Source: Ignavibacteria bacterium (GTDB taxonomy: Bacteria; Bacteroidota; Ignavibacteria; Kapaibacteriales; Kapaibacteriaceae). Taken from it: a stretch of 64,000 nt of DNA. The DNA lies in contig CANMBE010000002.1 of assembly GCA_947495975.1 (NCBI GenBank), positions 25,192 to 89,191 of the forward strand, read 5' to 3'. Positions 54,431 to 64,000 of this stretch are shown piece by piece; position 1 is the stretch's first letter, and each line of letters opens with the position of its first letter. The translations under genes and the position numbers were made by a program. The notes under the pieces are model-generated. The model did no database searches. It was not told where the DNA came from and saw only the letters and a program-made list of their open reading frames with translations.

Positions 54431-56845
54431 CTAGAACGTTGCCCCAGACAACGTCACTCTAAACTCCGGTATCGTACGCTGTGAAAGCCGTGCATTCACA
54501 TCCACTCGGAAGAATAACAACACACGGTTGATACCAACTCCGATCTCATAATATGCTTTGTCTGTTGTGATATCGGTAGTTGGTAACATGGTTCGTGTGT
54601 ACTTCATAGTCTCTTCTGAAAACGACGTCCAACCTACTCCACCAAACAGTATAAATTCTATGCCGAACGACGCTATGTCAGGAATGCGAAGAATGCCTGG
54701 AATCACTTCGCCAAAATTATGACTCAGTGAAACGGTTGCATATCTGTCTCCATAGAATTCTTTGACACTCATTCCTCGAAACACAGATCCTGTAACAAGT
54801 CCACTTACACTTGTTTCGAGACTAGAAAACCGTTGAGGGGGAACCTTCCCCCAAGACCAACCCGCAGCACATACAACATCGAGTGTCCACAACGGAAGTG
54901 TCTTTACGCGAAGAACACCAAGCCACGTTGCCCTGGTGAATTCAAAAGCTGATGGTAAGATGTGGGGCTGAGAAGACTCCACGCGTAACATCGTACCTGT
55001 TCGTGCAATGAGTCTCACAGGCGAATACGCAAGAGCAATCGTCGCTCCAAAAGAACGCATGGTTCCATCGATGATGGTTGAGTTCTCCCGCAGGTTCTTT
55101 GCAGGAGAGAACACCGACCATACAGAGCGCGATACTGCTGATTGTTGATCTTCAGATTGCACAAAGAGTCGGATACTACTTGGACGTGCCCAAAGATCAT
55201 TGCGAATAAATCGTAGTTGACCCCATGAATAGCCGGCCCCTATCTCTATTCCATTGCGGTAATAATAATCTCCATAGTCATTTCCGAAAAGCAACGTGGT
55301 AAACGTAATAAGGCTTGTTCGAACAACATTTGGATCATCGCGCCGCTGAAGCACATTGTGATAAGCCCCGTCTATAAACCAGTTTTGCCGATCTCCCAAA
55401 AAGAGTGTTGCTTTTGCTGATCCGTAACCACGTTTGTCACTGAATCCATATCCAACACTTGCTTCTATCTCAATGATTGTGTCTGGCCGAAACCGAAGTC
55501 CTGTACCAAGGTAGAGCCCATGAACACGATTGTACCGAATGATGTCTTCAAATCCTGAGAAGGGTCTGCGTGACAACTGTGCAATTGATCGTGTTATGGG
55601 TCCAAGGTATGTTTCAAGAAAGCTCGTTTGTACGCTGTCGGGATTATCGATGAGACTTTGAATGTCTGCATATGCGTCCGACTCCTCTTTCAACAACGGC
55701 ATCTTCTGATGTACTTGCCAATAGGTAGAATCAAATGTGTTCGCATCTTCGGTGATCTCAACTCTGCGCTGTTCAAAGAGTCCATCATCAAATAAAGCGT
55801 TCAAGCTATAGTCATAACAGAACGTTTCTATCTCGATATCGAGGCGAGGAGAAAAGATGAAGAATACATCAGCAGTAAGCGAAAACTGAATTGACAATGC
55901 TTCGGGAACTACAACACCCTCATGCACCATGAATCGTTGCCTGTATGTTAGCAACGCGTCGAATGGTAGATTCACAGCAACGCTTGGTAGCAGTCGTACT
56001 TCAAGGGGCGTATCCTTGCGCTGGTCTATAAATATTGAACCGCTAAAGGCTCTACGGCCCTTACTCTTGGGTTCAATATCAATGCGTACTGTATCGTCAT
56101 CAATGCTACTCTTGAGGATGAATTCATAGTCGTCAATAGCGTTTGGATGAAACGGTGATTCAATTTCTTCATTGATGATTGTTACTACATCATCGTACGC
56201 GTTAAGGTTGGTGCCAAACGCAACAAAGTTTGCCTGAGGAGGGATATTGGCTGTTTGCCGGCGTTGAACAATTTCATTGAAGTATTGGCCGGGTTTTATG
56301 AAATACCCTTTTGAGTATGATTCTAGAATACTGAAGACTGTGGTATCGCCGCGACCTGAGCTTCTCGATGCCGTAGAAGTATCTGTTGTGGCCACAAACT
56401 TTGTGTAGAGCATATAGGTGTAGCGCTCTAGAGAATCTTGTTGTCGCTTTTTTCTGGCAAGCACACGACGCATAATCGGAACAGCCGGATCTTCTGATGA
56501 GACTACAACCTCGGCCCCGATAAAGGCTTTCTCACGCAGTACAACGTTGATTATGGTATCATCAATTGCAGCAACAATTGTGTCTGGCGCATATCCTACC
56601 ATTGAGTACACAATCGTTAGAGCATCGAGACCCTGTACTGCAGAGCGCAGCATCGTAAGAATATAGTTGCCATAACGATCGGTCATTGTGTTCATGCGCA
56701 ACTCCAGTGCACGTACACTCACGAATCGAAGTGCGCTTTCGGAATCGGCGGCTGCAACCCGACCTCGAATAGATATATCACGCTGCGCCACCACGGTGCC
56801 GAACGTTGCAATCAAAAGCACAATGCACCAAAGGGTGCGAATCAC
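54431..56845 (-). CDS. Outer-membrane protein with carboxypeptidase-like domain (DUF5686)
   Basis: An 804-residue protein with signal peptide (1-20), then a beta-sandwich (ISIRGRVAAADSESALRFVSV, to about residue 105) and KFVATTDTS-type DUF5686 segments, ending in a large barrel-like region with aromatic-alternating strands and a terminal phenylalanine. Members of DUF5686 are Bacteroidota outer-membrane proteins of unknown role. The adjacent stop/start with the sugar-binding lipoprotein (0 bases between) shows co-transcription on the minus strand. Confidence 0.82.
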   Translation of the reverse strand: MIRTLWCIVLLIATFGTVVAQRDISIRGRVAAADSESALRFVSVRALELRMNTMTDRYGNYILTMLRSAVQGLDALTIVYSMVGYAPDTIVAAIDDTIINVVLREKAFIGAEVVVSSEDPAVPIMRRVLARKKRQQDSLERYTYMLYTKFVATTDTSTASRSSGRGDTTVFSILESYSKGYFIKPGQYFNEIVQRRQTANIPPQANFVAFGTNLNAYDDVVTIINEEIESPFHPNAIDDYEFILKSSIDDDTVRIDIEPKSKGRRAFSGSIFIDQRKDTPLEVRLLPSVAVNLPFDALLTYRQRFMVHEGVVVPEALSIQFSLTADVFFIFSPRLDIEIETFCYDYSLNALFDDGLFEQRRVEITEDANTFDSTYWQVHQKMPLLKEESDAYADIQSLIDNPDSVQTSFLETYLGPITRSIAQLSRRPFSGFEDIIRYNRVHGLYLGTGLRFRPDTIIEIEASVGYGFSDKRGYGSAKATLFLGDRQNWFIDGAYHNVLQRRDDPNVVRTSLITFTTLLFGNDYGDYYYRNGIEIGAGYSWGQLRFIRNDLWARPSSIRLFVQSEDQQSAVSRSVWSVFSPAKNLRENSTIIDGTMRSFGATIALAYSPVRLIARTGTMLRVESSQPHILPSAFEFTRATWLGVLRVKTLPLWTLDVVCAAGWSWGKVPPQRFSSLETSVSGLVTGSVFRGMSVKEFYGDRYATVSLSHNFGEVIPGILRIPDIASFGIEFILFGGVGWTSFSEETMKYTRTMLPTTDITTDKAYYEIGVGINRVLLFFRVDVNARLSQRTIPEFRVTLSGATF

Positions 56846-58078
56846 CTAGCCCCCTACTATTTGAAGTGCGGCCTGTTGAGCCTTCTCCATAGATTCTTGT
56901 GGCGTTTCTTCTCCAAGTAAGACCCGCACAACAGCATCTTCGATTACGGCCTCTATGTCTAGCCAGCGCGGATGAACGGGCGTCATGCGAGCATGTTGTA
57001 GTTGCCGTGCAAATAGTGCCTTTATCGGATCGGCAATGAGCACTGAATCGCTAAAGGATGCCTTCTCAGCAGGAAAACCAGCTTCAGAGATCTGAGCGCA
57101 GAACCGCACGGCGGTTGACCCTTTTGTAAGAAACAGCACAAGATCGCGCGCGTGTTGCGTGTTCTTCGTAGAGGCGCTTACAGCGAGGTATTCACCACCG
57201 GCGAATGAGACTCCGGGTTGGCCATGTACTCCAGGCATCATTATTGGTTGGGCCTTTAGTGCTTTGTTCGCATATATCTTTTTTGAAAGCCACGAGCCGG
57301 AGTTCCACAAAGCAATCTTTCCCTGAACAAATGCTGCATCGAGCTGACGCTGTGTTTCAACAAAACCAGCGCGTGCTAGTTGGGCATAAACGCTAAGAGC
57401 TTGAATATTCTCTGGGCTATTCAAAATGGGTTTGCCCTGTGCATCAAAAACATCGCCGCCATACGTCCACATGAATGGTAGGATCTTCTTGTAGAGCCTG
57501 TGTGCATCAGCACCGTTTGCGCCCCATCCATCTGTGCCAGATTCTTTGACCAATTCGGCAGCACGAATCAGTTGGTCCATCGTAATGATGGGCTCCGTCC
57601 AGCCGGCTTTGGCAAGAAGAGTTTGGTTTGTGAAGATTACCCGCGTGTCTAGCGTCCACGGATAGGCAAACGTCCTGCCTTGCCACATCGCTGGCGCAAC
57701 AGAATAGGAAACAAACCTACCAAGTGCGTTTCCATCACCTGGCAGTGCAAGCAAGACGCCAGAACTTGAGAATTGCGCTATCCAATCAGAGCCAAGCTCA
57801 ATAACGTCAGGAGGCGCGCCAGAGTTAAAGGCAGCCTGGAGTTTTACCTTGCCATCGTTCCACGACAGTTCAGTGAGCTCTACCTTGACGTTTTTCTCCT
57901 TTTCGAACTCGGCAACCAGTTCTTTCAGGACAGCTTTTTGCCCGGGTTCACTCCAGAAATGCCAGAAGCGAATAACGTTGGCTCCAGAATCTGGGGCGCT
58001 ACCGCCGCATCCGTTCATAGAAACAAGAATGCAGGAAGCAAGAATTATGGCGATTTGGGCGCGGTGGCAAGTATTCAT
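56846..58078 (-). CDS. Sugar ABC transporter substrate-binding lipoprotein
   Basis: A 410-residue family 1 extracellular solute-binding protein. The signal sequence ends in SMNGC with lipidated Cys24. IRFWHFWSEPGQKAVLKEL and LTELSWNDGKVKLQAAFNSG are hallmarks, then PPDVIELGSDWIAQF. It should deliver a sugar or polyol to an inner-membrane ABC permease; the only permease of that type in the window is 29 kb away. The ligand is unknown. Co-transcribed with the DUF5686 gene. Confidence 0.9.
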   Translation of the reverse strand: MNTCHRAQIAIILASCILVSMNGCGGSAPDSGANVIRFWHFWSEPGQKAVLKELVAEFEKEKNVKVELTELSWNDGKVKLQAAFNSGAPPDVIELGSDWIAQFSSSGVLLALPGDGNALGRFVSYSVAPAMWQGRTFAYPWTLDTRVIFTNQTLLAKAGWTEPIITMDQLIRAAELVKESGTDGWGANGADAHRLYKKILPFMWTYGGDVFDAQGKPILNSPENIQALSVYAQLARAGFVETQRQLDAAFVQGKIALWNSGSWLSKKIYANKALKAQPIMMPGVHGQPGVSFAGGEYLAVSASTKNTQHARDLVLFLTKGSTAVRFCAQISEAGFPAEKASFSDSVLIADPIKALFARQLQHARMTPVHPRWLDIEAVIEDAVVRVLLGEETPQESMEKAQQAALQIVGG

Positions 58079-58100
58079 GCTTCGAAGCTACGCAAACGCG

Positions 58101-58131
58101 TTGTCCATTCGCACGAACATCCGTATTTTTG
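58101..58131 (+). promoter_or_regulatory. Promoter of pyrG (TTG-N20-TATTTTTG)
   Basis: TTG at 58101-58103 is followed 20 bases later by TATTTTTG (58124-58131), a full match to the Bacteroidota TAnnTTTG consensus with correct spacing. It gives a leader of about 65 bases before pyrG. Confidence 0.75.
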
Positions 58132-58202
58132 AGACCGTCCATCAGTTGTGCCACCGCAACTACATGACACCTCCACTCTTCTGTTCATAAATCTGGTGTC
58201 CT

Positions 58203-59813
58203 GTGCCGAAGACGTCAAAGTACATCTTCATTACGGGCGGGGTCCTTTCCTCTTTAGGGAAGGGCATTGCGTCTTCTTCCATCGGTCTTCTTCTTCGTCA
58301 ACGCGGTTTTAGCGTTACGGTGCAAAAGCTTGACCCCTATATCAACGTCGACCCCGGCACCATGAATCCGTATCAACACGGAGAGGTCTTTGTGACCGAT
58401 GATGGGGCTGAAACCGATCTCGACCTTGGACATTACGAGCGGTATCTTGATGTAAAGATGTCAAGAGCCAATACTGCCACTGCAGGTCAGGTCTATTTTG
58501 ACGTGATCACTCGTGAGCGGCAAGGGGCGTACCTCGGCAAAACAGTGCAGGTTGTTCCGCATATCACTGATGAAATCAAAAAGCGCATGCGCGCTTTTGA
58601 TGGCAAATACGAGATCATTATCATTGAAATCGGCGGAACGGTTGGAGATATTGAGTCACTCCCCTTCCTCGAAGCATGTAGGCAACTGCGCCACGAGGTT
58701 GGCAGAGGAAACGCACTAGACATACATCTTACGTATGTGCCATACATCAAGAGCGCGGGCGAGCTCAAGACAAAGCCAACGCAGCACTCTGTAAAGACGC
58801 TTATGGAATTTGGCATCACGCCGGACCTCCTCTTGTGTAGAGCAGAGCTAAGTCTCGACCGCGAGATTCGCGCCAAGATTGCGTTGTTCTGCAACGTTGA
58901 AGAGCGCAGTGTTATCGAGGCAATAGATGCTGAGACTATCTACGAAGTGCCGATGATGTTTGCCAAGCATAAGCTTGATGCAATTGTGTGTGAAAAACTC
59001 AACCTGAAGAAGTCAAAACTCAATCTTGATACATGGTCACGATTTGTACGTCGTATCAAGTCTCCAAAACACGACGTCACCATCGGTCTCGTTGGCAAAT
59101 ACAACAAATACCCAGACAGCTATAAGAGCATCACGGAGGCTTTCATTCATGCGGGCGCCATCAACAACACTCGCGTGAATTTGCGATGGATTGATTCCGA
59201 AGAGATCACAAGTGGAAACGTAAAGTCGCTGTTGTCTGACGTAGATGGTGTGCTTGTTGCGCCTGGCTTTGGCTCGCGAGGCATTGAAGGTAAAATCACA
59301 GCCATAGAATATGTTCGCAAAAACAAGATTCCATTCTTTGGTATTTGCTTGGGTATGCAGTGTGCTGTGATTGAGTATGCTCGCAACGTGGCTGGTATGC
59401 CCCTTGCAAATTCTACAGAGTTCAAGAAGAACAAGTTCAATGTGATTGATCTATTGCCCGAACAACGCAAGATCACAGACAAAGGTGGCACCATGAGACT
59501 CGGCGCCTATCCGTGCAATCTTGTGAAGAAAACCAAGGCCATAGCTGCATACAAAAGTGAGAGCATAAGCGAGCGACATCGTCACCGCTATGAGTTCAAC
59601 AACGATTTCAGAGAAACACTCACCGATAAGGGGCTTCGCATAAGCGGTACTTCTCCAAATGGGAAATTGGTAGAGGTAATTGAGCTCGCAGATCATCCGT
59701 GGTTTGTTGGCGTGCAATTCCACCCCGAGCTGCGCTCACGTGCTGTAACAGGTCATCCCCTCTTTGTTTCGTTTATCAAAGCATCACTTGTGCATGCATT
59801 GGAGAACGCATAG
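58203..59813 (+). CDS. pyrG: CTP synthase
   Basis: A 536-residue enzyme starting at GTG ([20 protein letters not shown]). The N-terminal synthase has the P-loop-like [15 protein letters not shown] and the UTP/ATP sites ([27 protein letters not shown]). The C-terminal glutamine amidotransferase has [15 protein letters not shown] with the nucleophile Cys and a VQFHPE histidine-glutamate pair. Converts UTP to CTP with glutamine. It leads a plus-strand operon with alternate glmU. Confidence 0.97.
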   Translation: MPKTSKYIFITGGVLSSLGKGIASSSIGLLLRQRGFSVTVQKLDPYINVDPGTMNPYQHGEVFVTDDGAETDLDLGHYERYLDVKMSRANTATAGQVYFDVITRERQGAYLGKTVQVVPHITDEIKKRMRAFDGKYEIIIIEIGGTVGDIESLPFLEACRQLRHEVGRGNALDIHLTYVPYIKSAGELKTKPTQHSVKTLMEFGITPDLLLCRAELSLDREIRAKIALFCNVEERSVIEAIDAETIYEVPMMFAKHKLDAIVCEKLNLKKSKLNLDTWSRFVRRIKSPKHDVTIGLVGKYNKYPDSYKSITEAFIHAGAINNTRVNLRWIDSEEITSGNVKSLLSDVDGVLVAPGFGSRGIEGKITAIEYVRKNKIPFFGICLGMQCAVIEYARNVAGMPLANSTEFKKNKFNVIDLLPEQRKITDKGGTMRLGAYPCNLVKKTKAIAAYKSESISERHRHRYEFNNDFRETLTDKGLRISGTSPNGKLVEVIELADHPWFVGVQFHPELRSRAVTGHPLFVSFIKASLVHALENA

Positions 59814-60962
59814 ATGGCTACAGTGCAGATTCTACTTCTTGAACATGATGATGTAGAGGGGCTGTACCCTTTTACTGATACTCATTGTTCATGGGAGATT
59901 CGCACTGGACATTATACAATCTTAGAGCGTTGGACGAAGTCGCTGCCAGGACACACTGTTAGTGTTGTATCTCACCGCGATCTCCACTTGCGCTCATTTG
60001 TTGAGCGACACCCAGAGACTCCTGCGTTTGTTCAAGCGCCAACGTTGCTTGTTGCCTCGCACGTCTTGCTCTCGCCCGAGGTAATGCGGAGACTTGTTAC
60101 AATGTGCGAGAGCAGTACCGAAACATTTCTTGTTGCATGTTCAGGGCTTACAGTTGGAGCATTTGTTTCGCATGAACTGGCCACACCGCATGCGGCCGTT
60201 GAAGTTCTGGATGCACTCTCTGCAGATCAATGCTCAACCGTTGAATGCGCGGGTCATATCATCCGTAGGTTGTGGCAAACACTTGATCACATCGACTTGT
60301 CAATTGTTTGGGATGCAGAACTTGTTGACCAGCTCATCTCTCAACAAGCATCCATACACCCATCTGCGGTATTGGATGATAGTATGGGGCCAATCCTGAT
60401 CGCAGACGGAGTGCGCATTGAGCCCCTTGCCGTCATTACTGGACCTGCATCAATCGGAAAAGACACTATCGTTATGCCGCATGCCACACTCGATACTGTC
60501 GCCATAGGGCCAGTGTGCCGCGTAGGAGGTGAGATTTCATCCTCTATCATTCAGGGATATACAAACAAGCGCCATGACGGATTCCTTGGGCATTCATACA
60601 TCGGCGAATGGGTTAATCTGGGTGCTGCAACTACAACGTCAAATCTCAAGAATACATATGGAAATGTCCGTGTGACTTTTGTTTGGGGCACAGAAGACTC
60701 ACAGCGAATGTTTCTCGGGCTGCTTATGGGCGATCATTCCAAGGCAGCGATAGGAACTCGTTTTCCAACGGGCACAGTGTGTGGAACCAGTTGCAACATT
60801 GTGAGAGATGGTTTTACAGACAATTCCATTGGTTCATTTAGATGGTTAGATGAATCGTATGACATTGAGAAAGCCATTGCTGTAATTCAGACATCAATGG
60901 GACGCAGAAGCAGGTCGCTTGGACCTGCTACAGAAGCTCTTTTGCGCTATCTTGCGGGCTGA
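59814..60962 (+). CDS. Alternate bacterial GlmU-type nucleotidyl/acetyltransferase
   Basis: A 382-residue protein like the Bacteroidota alternate GlmU family (TIGR03991). The N-terminal half starts with LLLEHDDVEGLYPFTDTHCSWEIRTG, a degenerate sugar-nucleotidyltransferase fold. The C-terminal half is a left-handed beta-helix of hexapeptide repeats (PILIADGVRIEPLAVITGPA ... GHSYIGEWVNLGAATTTSNL). It should make UDP-GlcNAc for envelope sugars. It begins right after pyrG, which fits nucleotide-sugar supply. Confidence 0.85.
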   Translation: MATVQILLLEHDDVEGLYPFTDTHCSWEIRTGHYTILERWTKSLPGHTVSVVSHRDLHLRSFVERHPETPAFVQAPTLLVASHVLLSPEVMRRLVTMCESSTETFLVACSGLTVGAFVSHELATPHAAVEVLDALSADQCSTVECAGHIIRRLWQTLDHIDLSIVWDAELVDQLISQQASIHPSAVLDDSMGPILIADGVRIEPLAVITGPASIGKDTIVMPHATLDTVAIGPVCRVGGEISSSIIQGYTNKRHDGFLGHSYIGEWVNLGAATTTSNLKNTYGNVRVTFVWGTEDSQRMFLGLLMGDHSKAAIGTRFPTGTVCGTSCNIVRDGFTDNSIGSFRWLDESYDIEKAIAVIQTSMGRRSRSLGPATEALLRYLAG

Positions 60963-60963
60963 A

Positions 60964-61674
60964 ATGTCCGCCCCTCTACACATATGGATCACTGGCGCAG
61001 GCCAGGGAATTGGCGCTGCCATTGCAATGCAGCTTGGCACGCAGCACCATATCACGTTAAGTGGACGCCATGAGGCCTCATTGCGCGGCGTATCAGGTGC
61101 GTTGCAGCACGGCAATGCTGCCGTTGTTACGTGTAACGTATCAGACGAGCAAAGCATTCATCAAGCCCATGCCGCAGCAGTTGCTGTGTTTGGCCCAGTA
61201 GATGTGCTTGTAAACAATGCCGGCGTTGGTGTATTCACAAATCTTGAGGACATGTCCGTAGAGGTTTTTGATGAGCAGATCGCCGTCAATCTGCGTGGTG
61301 TATTTTTATGCACAAAGGCAGTTTTGCCGTCTATGGTAGAGCGTCAACGTGGCATGATTATTACCATCAACTCCATCGCTTCCATTACGGCATTTTCAGG
61401 ATGCACGGCATACGGTGCATCAAAAGCAGGTGCTTTGGCTCTTACGCGATCTCTACGCAGCGAAGTTCGTGACCGCGGCATAAAGGTGACGGATATACTT
61501 GTTGGCGCAACCGAGACCAACATCTGGTCTGAAGAAAATCGTGTAACGTTGGGTGAGCGAATGATGCAGTCAGATGATGTAGCAGGTGCAGTGCAAATGA
61601 TTGTTGATTCGTTTGAAAACCCAAGAACTCATTTCGAAGAAATTGTGATCCGTCCTCAACGGGGAGACCTTTGA
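60964..61674 (+). CDS. Short-chain dehydrogenase/reductase
   Basis: A 236-residue SDR. TGAGQGIG binds the cofactor, NNAGVGV lies in strand 4, INSIAS holds the catalytic Ser and YGASKAG the Tyr-Lys pair. The Asp/Arg pattern after the second strand (SGRH) suggests NADPH. The start at 60964 lies one base after the glmU stop and gives the usual N-terminus; 60919 would overlap glmU. Substrate unknown. Ends in TGATG with the next gene. Confidence 0.88.
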   Translation: MSAPLHIWITGAGQGIGAAIAMQLGTQHHITLSGRHEASLRGVSGALQHGNAAVVTCNVSDEQSIHQAHAAAVAVFGPVDVLVNNAGVGVFTNLEDMSVEVFDEQIAVNLRGVFLCTKAVLPSMVERQRGMIITINSIASITAFSGCTAYGASKAGALALTRSLRSEVRDRGIKVTDILVGATETNIWSEENRVTLGERMMQSDDVAGAVQMIVDSFENPRTHFEEIVIRPQRGDL

Positions 61675-63452
61675 TGTTTATGAAAATCTTTTTCGTTCTA
61701 TGTGCTAGCATTCTTTCAGTGCATGCCTTTGCCCAACCGAACCAAGTATATAGCCACGGAGACCCAACTGCTGAAGAGCAGTTGATGCTCGAGATGATCA
61801 ACCGCGCTCGTGCCAATCCACCTGAAGAAGGTATCCGATTGATGGACACGGACGATGCTCGTGTGCAGTCAGCCTATTCGTTCTTTAGCATCAGCAAGAG
61901 CGCTACCAAGACAGCATTTGCCGGCTATGCTCAAAAGCCCCCCCTTGCCTTTCACCCCTCATTGATGACAGCTGCCATTGGGCACTCTGTAGATATGGAT
62001 GCGAATAATTTCCAGGGTCATACTAGCACTAATGGTGACGATCTTGGTGATCGTTTTCGTACAGTGAGTTATGCCTCTCAGGGTACATACGGAGAAAATG
62101 TTGCAGCCTATAGCGAGTCAGTATGGCACGGACACTGCGGCCTTAATGTTGACTGGGGAACGCAAAACCAAATCGACCTTGGTCACCGCACCAACATCAT
62201 GAACATTGGCGGCTATATGTTCACGGAGATTGGCATTGGCATACTGATCAACAATCAAGGTCTGCAAACAGGTCACGTAGGTCCGTACGTTATCACGCAA
62301 GATTTTGGCTCGCGTAGTGTGAGATACATCACTGGTGTTGTCTACCGCGACAAAAACGAAAACGGATTCTACGATATCGGTGAAGGTCTAGCGGGTGTTA
62401 CGGTAAAGCCGTCTCGCGGCACATATTATGCTGTGAGTAGCACATCCGGAGGGTATGCCATCCCATTTACTGGTGGAGGATCAGTAACAGTCACTGCTAC
62501 TGAAGGGGGCTTGGCAACACCGGTTGTAAAGACCGTTGACTTCAACAGTGAAAACATCAAGGTGGACATCATTCCGGCATTGCAAAGTCCAGGTGTCATT
62601 GTTCTTACGGCTCCAGCAAACAACGTAACCGGGAGCGCTCTGACAGTTGCACTTACGTGGACACTCACCCCTATTGCCGACACGTATGAATGGCAGGTTG
62701 CCTCCATGCAGAGCTTTGCAGCAAGTTCAATTGTGGGCTCCGGCACTGCTACCATCAACACAGCATCTGCAACAGTTCCACAATGCAACACCCGATATTA
62801 TTGGCGTGTTCGTGGAGTAAACGGCCTTGGAAACGGTCAATGGTCAGCCCCTTACTCCTTTACCACAGGCGGTAAACTTCCAACATCTACCAACGGCACA
62901 ACACCCCGAAGCGCGCAAAACGTAGACTCTCGAGGAACTGTCGCCTTTACATGGACAAGTGCCACTGATGCAACTGGCTACCACGTGCGCATCAAGAATG
63001 CTGCTGCACCATTTTCCATTGTCTACGAGGACTCTGCACTTGTTGGCGTGTCTAAGGCAATTGCAGTAGCGTCCATCGGTGCCGGCAGTTTTACATGGGA
63101 AGTTCGTGCGAAGAACGCATGTGGTAATGGCGGATGGTCTACACCGGCCGCCTTTTCACTTTCAGTCACAGGTGTTGAAGAGATAGCAGAGAATGGTTGG
63201 GGGCTTCTTGTTGCGCCGCATCCGATTGCTTACAACTCAACTGTTTTGCTGACATCGCCATTTGATGGAACTATTATCCTTTCCATTATCGATCTCACAG
63301 GTGCAAGCCAAACAATTGGCACCTACACCATCACCGCCGGCGTTACAACGCTTCCTTTGTTTGCAAACATGCCAACAGTCTCCGGCGTCTACATACTCTG
63401 TGCTGAACAGTCTGGTGTTGTTGTTTCACGTATCCGTGTAGTGATCCAATGA
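61674..63452 (+). CDS. Secreted CAP-domain surface protein with FN3-like and C-terminal sorting-like regions
   Basis: About 592 residues. Signal peptide 1-20, then a CAP/SCP-like domain to about residue 220 (LMLEMINRARANPPEEG, HSVDMDANNFQGHT, GENVAAYSE, HRTNIMN). A carboxypeptidase-like or SdrD-B-like segment follows at about 220-300 (VYRDKNENGFYDIGEGLAGV), then two fibronectin-type III-like stretches to about residue 500. The final about 80 residues (APHPIAYNSTVLLTSPFDG ... VSGVYILCAEQ) resemble T9SS sorting domains. A run of seven C (61938-61944) lies in the CAP region. Probably surface-displayed; role unknown. Confidence 0.88.
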   Translation: MFMKIFFVLCASILSVHAFAQPNQVYSHGDPTAEEQLMLEMINRARANPPEEGIRLMDTDDARVQSAYSFFSISKSATKTAFAGYAQKPPLAFHPSLMTAAIGHSVDMDANNFQGHTSTNGDDLGDRFRTVSYASQGTYGENVAAYSESVWHGHCGLNVDWGTQNQIDLGHRTNIMNIGGYMFTEIGIGILINNQGLQTGHVGPYVITQDFGSRSVRYITGVVYRDKNENGFYDIGEGLAGVTVKPSRGTYYAVSSTSGGYAIPFTGGGSVTVTATEGGLATPVVKTVDFNSENIKVDIIPALQSPGVIVLTAPANNVTGSALTVALTWTLTPIADTYEWQVASMQSFAASSIVGSGTATINTASATVPQCNTRYYWRVRGVNGLGNGQWSAPYSFTTGGKLPTSTNGTTPRSAQNVDSRGTVAFTWTSATDATGYHVRIKNAAAPFSIVYEDSALVGVSKAIAVASIGAGSFTWEVRAKNACGNGGWSTPAAFSLSVTGVEEIAENGWGLLVAPHPIAYNSTVLLTSPFDGTIILSIIDLTGASQTIGTYTITAGVTTLPLFANMPTVSGVYILCAEQSGVVVSRIRVVIQ

Positions 63453-63682
63453 TGAAAATACTTGTAGCATGTTTGCGACCGTCTAGATCATAGGTGGATG
63501 CACAACCACCTCCCTAGCTCCTACCGTATTTGGTCGGCTAGATGCCGTTGTTATCAATACTATCTTAGCACTGCGCAACCTGGGTGGAATGAAGTTTAAT
63601 TGTTACAATCTCATTGACATGATATTGTGCATTGAAGACGTAAAGCAAGCCATGACATTAGAGCATTTATCGAGTTTTTTCT
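63453..63682. other. Intergenic stretch with a possible decayed lipoprotein
   Basis: Short frames here can be joined into something like a signal peptide followed by IIGGCTTTSLAP, a lipobox-like sequence, but it needs a frameshift and a stop (TAG near 63482) removed. Nothing else recognisable; no clear terminator. Low confidence that it was ever a gene. Confidence 0.25.
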
Positions 63683-64000
63683 ATGGAGATTCTCAAAGAA
63701 ATACTGCGTATTGTTACATCGAAGTCGGATAAAGCCAAGGTTTTCCCCGAACTCATAGAAGACGATATCGCATCTACCTCGTTGGCGGGGAGATTCCTCA
63801 ACGGCATGGCTAACGACACCTATGCCAACGATGAAGATGCTGCCAAAGATCTCTACGGCACTGATGCCGGCGACCAACGGTTTCGTACGCTGAAGTCGCG
63901 GACGTATGAACGGCTGATGCAGTCCGTTCTCTTTTTGCAGGTAAAGCAACCTGAACACTCGGAATATCTCAGTTACTACTACAAGTGCATGCGTAATCTG
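63683..64000 (+). CDS. Unidentified protein, N-terminal part only
   Basis: An open frame from ATG at 63683 runs 106 codons to the window's end without stop. It reads MEILKEILRIVTSKSDKAKV, then LAGRFLNGMANDTYANDEDA, with many charged residues and predicted helices but no signal peptide. Codon use looks like that of its neighbours, so it is likely real. I do not recognise a family. Confidence 0.65.
   Translation, partial: MEILKEILRIVTSKSDKAKVFPELIEDDIASTSLAGRFLNGMANDTYANDEDAAKDLYGTDAGDQRFRTLKSRTYERLMQSVLFLQVKQPEHSEYLSYYYKCMRNL

Overview
The window looks like a single contiguous stretch of chromosome from a member of the Bacteroidota/Chlorobiota group, possibly an Ignavibacteria- or Kapabacteria-like lineage. 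That placement is inference. It rests on SusC-style TonB receptors with N-terminal carboxypeptidase-like repeats, DUF4249 and DUF5686 proteins, the alternate bacterial GlmU family, several secreted proteins with C-terminal type IX secretion (T9SS)-like sorting domains, and promoter boxes matching the TAnnTTTG element of that phylum. Base composition is mid-40s % GC by eye. Coding density is very high and many neighbours overlap by ATGA or TGATG. No CRISPR array, insertion sequence, rRNA or prophage was seen.

Layout. 1-6.7 kb: end of a nucleotide-sugar epimerase-like gene, a penicillin acylase family hydrolase, leucyl aminopeptidase, then an ECF sigma factor / anti-sigma / TlpA thioredoxin operon. 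6.7-17.4 kb: pyrimidine nucleoside phosphorylase, a TrmH-type methyltransferase, a class V aminotransferase, an unusual fusion of an ITP/XTP pyrophosphatase with a carboxymuconolactone-decarboxylase-like domain, a TonB receptor/DUF4249 lipoprotein pair, a ferredoxin, an amidohydrolase and an ATP-grasp-like protein. 17.4-25.8 kb: a TPR-thioredoxin, a short-chain reductase overlapping ygfZ, a subtilase, another reductase, an ABC exporter and two tRNAs (Ala-GGC, Asp-GTC). 25.8-34.1 kb (minus strand): a small coiled-coil protein, BioY, a sugar ABC permease, nadD, nuoF, a 0.7 kb stretch of decayed genes, a thiolase and valS.

34.3-44.3 kb: an envelope lipoprotein plus LysM protein, phoH, cdaA, pcm, miaA, a PBP4-type peptidase, nnr (minus) and a PhoD-type phosphatase. 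44.3-52.8 kb: a lipoprotein/TonB receptor pair, lptB, an HtrA protease, priA and purT. 52.8-54.4 kb: an island-like block holding a small cysteine-rich secreted protein and a larger secreted protein, flanked by a 26-bp direct repeat and preceded by a C8 tract. 54.4-64 kb: a DUF5686 outer-membrane protein, a sugar-binding lipoprotein, pyrG, alternate glmU, a reductase, a CAP-domain surface protein and the start of an unidentified gene.

The most striking global signal is a dispersed word. The octamer AAGGGGCT occurs 29 times by manual count on the two strands (about two expected by chance) and its core AAGGGGC 41 times. All copies lie inside genes, in all reading frames and both orientations. 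A sister form, TAGGGGGC, occurs 10 times. This resembles the density of a DNA-uptake or Chi-like word, but its role is unknown. Other points worth following are the RdgB-CMD fusion, two gene relics at 29.6-30.1 kb and the repeat-flanked secreted-protein block.
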